Source: Oscillospiraceae bacterium (lineage in GTDB: Bacteria > Bacillota > Clostridia > Oscillospirales > Oscillospiraceae). From it: a DNA stretch of 41,912 nt. The translations under genes and the position numbers were made by a program. Of the stretch, positions 40,359 through 41,912 are shown piece after piece (position 1 is the stretch's first letter; every line of letters starts with the position of its first letter). The stretch is from contig JAGBIE010000004.1 of the NCBI GenBank assembly GCA_017935145.1, positions 1 through 41,912 on the forward strand. The letters run 5' to 3'. The notes under the pieces were generated by a model that saw nothing but the letters and a program-made list of their open reading frames with translations, ran no database searches and was not told the DNA's origin.

Positions 40359-41654
40359 TTATTGCATGCCTGCGTAGATGGCGGCGCCAGCGGCGGCTTC
40401 TTCCATGCAAGAGGACATGGTGAGGTCTTGCCCAAAGGCACGGCAGAAAGCATCCTGCAAGGCGGGGTTACGTCTGAGCCCGTTGCCAGAACCCACCAAT
40501 CGAGCGGATTTGCCTCCATCTTGCAAATAGGCAAGGTACATGTCATGCAATTCCTTGCACATGCCCTCCACCATGGCCCATGCCAAGTGGGTGGGGGTAA
40601 AATTCTCTGTGGAGAGGTTTTGGATGCTACCACGGCGCTGAGGGTCTTCCCGCGTGCCTTGGAATTGGGTGCAAAGGATGGGGAGGTTTGCGGGTTTTTC
40701 CCCTTGGAGCAGGCGACCCATGGCATCGTAGCAGGATTCGGGGGCAGTGCCCGTCATTTTTTCCACTGTTTCACGGAAGAAGGTTTCCAAGAGTGCGTAG
40801 GCGCGACCGCCACAGAGGGCAGATCCCACTACCAAGTAGCCCCCCTTGGGGAAGGGACGGGTCTCTAAGCCTTTGCAGGCAAGATAGTTGGGGGTATAGG
40901 CAGAAAACTGGCTACCAGTACCCACATTGACCAAGATGGCGTTCACATCATCCCCCACCGAGCCAAGGAAACTGGCTTGGTTATCCCCAATGGCGGGATA
41001 GACGGCAATGTTTCCCCGATAGTAGCCGAGGATTTCATCGTGGGCAATCTTAGGAAGGTAGGAGGTATCAATCCCCGCCTTTTCCATGGCAGAAAGGTCA
41101 AAGATGCCTTCTTTCACAGAGAAGATGCCCATACTGGCGGCATCACCGCAATCGGTGACGGGAATGGTGCTACCTGCAAGCACCATGGCGAGATAATCGT
41201 GGATGGTGCAGAACACCTTCGCCGTGGGCGGAAGAAGTCCCTGTTGTTGCAGGGATGCATGGGTGACAAGCCCGAAGCCCGTTGCCAAAGGGTAGCCTGT
41301 GAGGCGGGAGAGGGTCTGCACAAAGGTTTCGCCACCCTCTGCGGGCAGGTCTCCCCTGCCGTCCTGCCATGTGTAAAGGGGCGAAACGGGCGCGCCAACT
41401 TGATCCAAGTAGACGATGCCGTGCATCTGTCCCGTCACGCCAATGCGCTCTACATCGGGGTGCTGCTGTAAAAGGGCGTCCACCGAGGAAAGCGCCAAGG
41501 CGCGGATGCGATTGGGGTCTTGCACCCGCTCCCAAGGATGGGGAGAGGTCAAGAAGGAATCATTCTTCACCGTGGAGGATGCCAAAACGCATCCGTTTTC
41601 CACCACCACCGCGCTGACGGTAGTGGTGCCGATATCCAAACCTAACAATTTCAT
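40359..41654 (-). CDS. FGGY-family carbohydrate kinase (sedoheptulokinase-like subgroup)
   Basis: A 431-residue ATP-dependent sugar kinase of the ASKHA fold. The phosphate-1 motif is LGLDIGTTTVSAVVVENG (4-21); GVTGQMHGIVYLD (72-84), a catalytic-Asp/ligand segment TWQDGRGD (95-102), VNVGTGSQFSAY and LVGSGNGLRRNPALQDAF follow. The pattern is closest to sedoheptulokinase/xylulokinase-type members; L-fuculose or L-ribulose kinase cannot be excluded. The frame extends upstream but the ATG at 41654 has GAGGAG upstream and the conserved MKLLGLDIGTTT. It is slightly shorter than the usual 450-500 residues. An intrinsic terminator lies 33 nt upstream, in its leader. Confidence 0.88.
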   Translation of the reverse strand: MKLLGLDIGTTTVSAVVVENGCVLASSTVKNDSFLTSPHPWERVQDPNRIRALALSSVDALLQQHPDVERIGVTGQMHGIVYLDQVGAPVSPLYTWQDGRGDLPAEGGETFVQTLSRLTGYPLATGFGLVTHASLQQQGLLPPTAKVFCTIHDYLAMVLAGSTIPVTDCGDAASMGIFSVKEGIFDLSAMEKAGIDTSYLPKIAHDEILGYYRGNIAVYPAIGDNQASFLGSVGDDVNAILVNVGTGSQFSAYTPNYLACKGLETRPFPKGGYLVVGSALCGGRAYALLETFFRETVEKMTGTAPESCYDAMGRLLQGEKPANLPILCTQFQGTREDPQRRGSIQNLSTENFTPTHLAWAMVEGMCKELHDMYLAYLQDGGKSARLVGSGNGLRRNPALQDAFCRAFGQDLTMSSCMEEAAAGAAIYAGMQ

Positions 41655-41686
41655 AGGCAGTTGCTCCTCATGGTTGATGTTACGAA

Positions 41687-41711
41687 AAAAGCCCTGAAAA
41701 TCAGGGCTTTT
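41687..41711 (-). terminator. Intrinsic terminator or attenuator in front of the sugar kinase
   Basis: A perfect 11-bp stem (41687-41697 with 41701-41711), three-base loop. On the minus strand it is followed by T residues, then the kinase ribosome site. Too little room remains for a promoter between it and the ATG. Confidence 0.75.
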
Positions 41712-41848
41712 CGTGTGTTGTTCTGTTATTCCCACTCGACAAAAACTAATCAATTTTGTTTAGAGATTATTTTCTGTCGTGTTTGTAGTTCTTTTGATTA
41801 TTTGATATATCCATATTATCCTGCCTATATGAGTTAATGTTATCATTT

Positions 41849-41868
41849 TGTTATCGACATTGATAACA
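41849..41868. promoter_or_regulatory. Inverted repeat, possible operator
   Basis: TGTTATC (41849-41855) and GATAACA (41862-41868) around a 6-bp spacer, with another TGTTATC copy at 41838-41844. The shape fits a dimeric regulator site, but the AT-rich setting makes chance plausible. Confidence 0.4.
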
Positions 41869-41912
41869 CTTACTCTGTAACTGCAGATAATACTTATATG
41901 TTTCGTGTTAAA

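Larger units (their letters stand above)
41655..41912. other. AT-rich region upstream of the kinase gene, no gene seen
   Basis: A 258-bp AT-rich end of the window with stops in all frames. It holds the terminator hairpin at 41687-41711 and the inverted repeat at 41849-41868. I see no convincing promoter for the kinase; TTGATT-17-AATAAC is only a weak candidate on the minus strand. Confidence 0.6.

Noticed and set aside
41715..41760. A possible gene end on the minus strand (short frame ending VEWE and stop)
   Set aside because: The frame has a stop only a few codons upstream, so no coding region can be supported.
1..41912. tRNA, rRNA, prophage, restriction or toxin-antitoxin genes
   Set aside because: I looked for their hallmarks on both strands and found none; the gene content is housekeeping plus surface and sugar functions.

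Overview
The window looks like a chromosomal segment of a low-to-mid GC Firmicute of class Clostridia, most likely an Oscillospiraceae/Ruminococcaceae-type gut anaerobe. The evidence is the strong AGGAGG ribosome sites, TTG and GTG starts, dense intrinsic terminators, the NifU-like scaffold/GGGtGRT pair typical of anaerobic Clostridia, and the protein families present. The species is an inference. I see no rRNA, tRNA, CRISPR array, insertion sequence, integrase or phage gene.

Region by region: (a) 1-1752, minus strand: an Fe-S scaffold/GGGtGRT pair and an orphan single-span membrane protein. (b) 1816-4238, minus strand: a probable operon SGNH hydrolase - tsaE - tsaB - upp, divergent from a rodA-like gene (4366-5517), which is followed by an SLH-domain surface protein. 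(c) 6860-10697, minus strand: a small coiled-coil protein, then yfmF-like and yfmH-like M16 peptidases and lgt, divergent from prmA plus a DUF4015-type putative glycosidase (10817-12805). (d) 12844-20148, minus strand: a proteostasis cluster tig - clpP - clpX - lon - engB - FAH-family enzyme. The trigger factor carries an unusual Lys/Ala/Pro-rich repeat tail. (e) 20280-24507, minus strand: rplS, lepB, rbgA (ylqF), rnhB, yraN and a metallophosphoesterase, with a small COG2426-type membrane exporter gene at the upstream end. (f) 24731-33777, plus strand: malQ followed by four tandem paralogous lipoproteins. (g) 33922-41654: a sugar uptake and utilisation module comprising an RbsACB-like ABC transporter (minus), a divergent LacI regulator, an RbsD/FucU-family mutarotase and an AEC-family permease (plus), and a convergent FGGY sugar kinase (minus).

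The most interesting part is the lipoprotein cluster at 26266-33777. All four proteins have a lipobox and share a core of about 300 residues with an invariant Cys-x-Asp, a later His (mostly in a Gly-His context) and a later Asp in a D-[TS]-[HN] context. They are plausibly surface-anchored Cys-His-Asp hydrolases, such as peptidases, amidases or transglutaminase-like enzymes. I do not recognise them as a named family. The four copies differ by stepwise gain or loss of N-terminal Ig-like and beta-repeat modules and of a Cys-rich insert. The last three each carry their own near-identical promoter layout and terminator, so they look like an actively diversifying surface family.

The sugar module has a well-defined control region: a TTGATT-17-TATAAT promoter toward the ABC genes, a TTGACA-17-TATCAT promoter toward lacI, and a perfect 18-bp palindrome plus two imperfect relatives that are good candidates for LacI-family operators. 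The substrate cannot be read from the sequence; a pentose, heptulose or deoxy sugar would be consistent.
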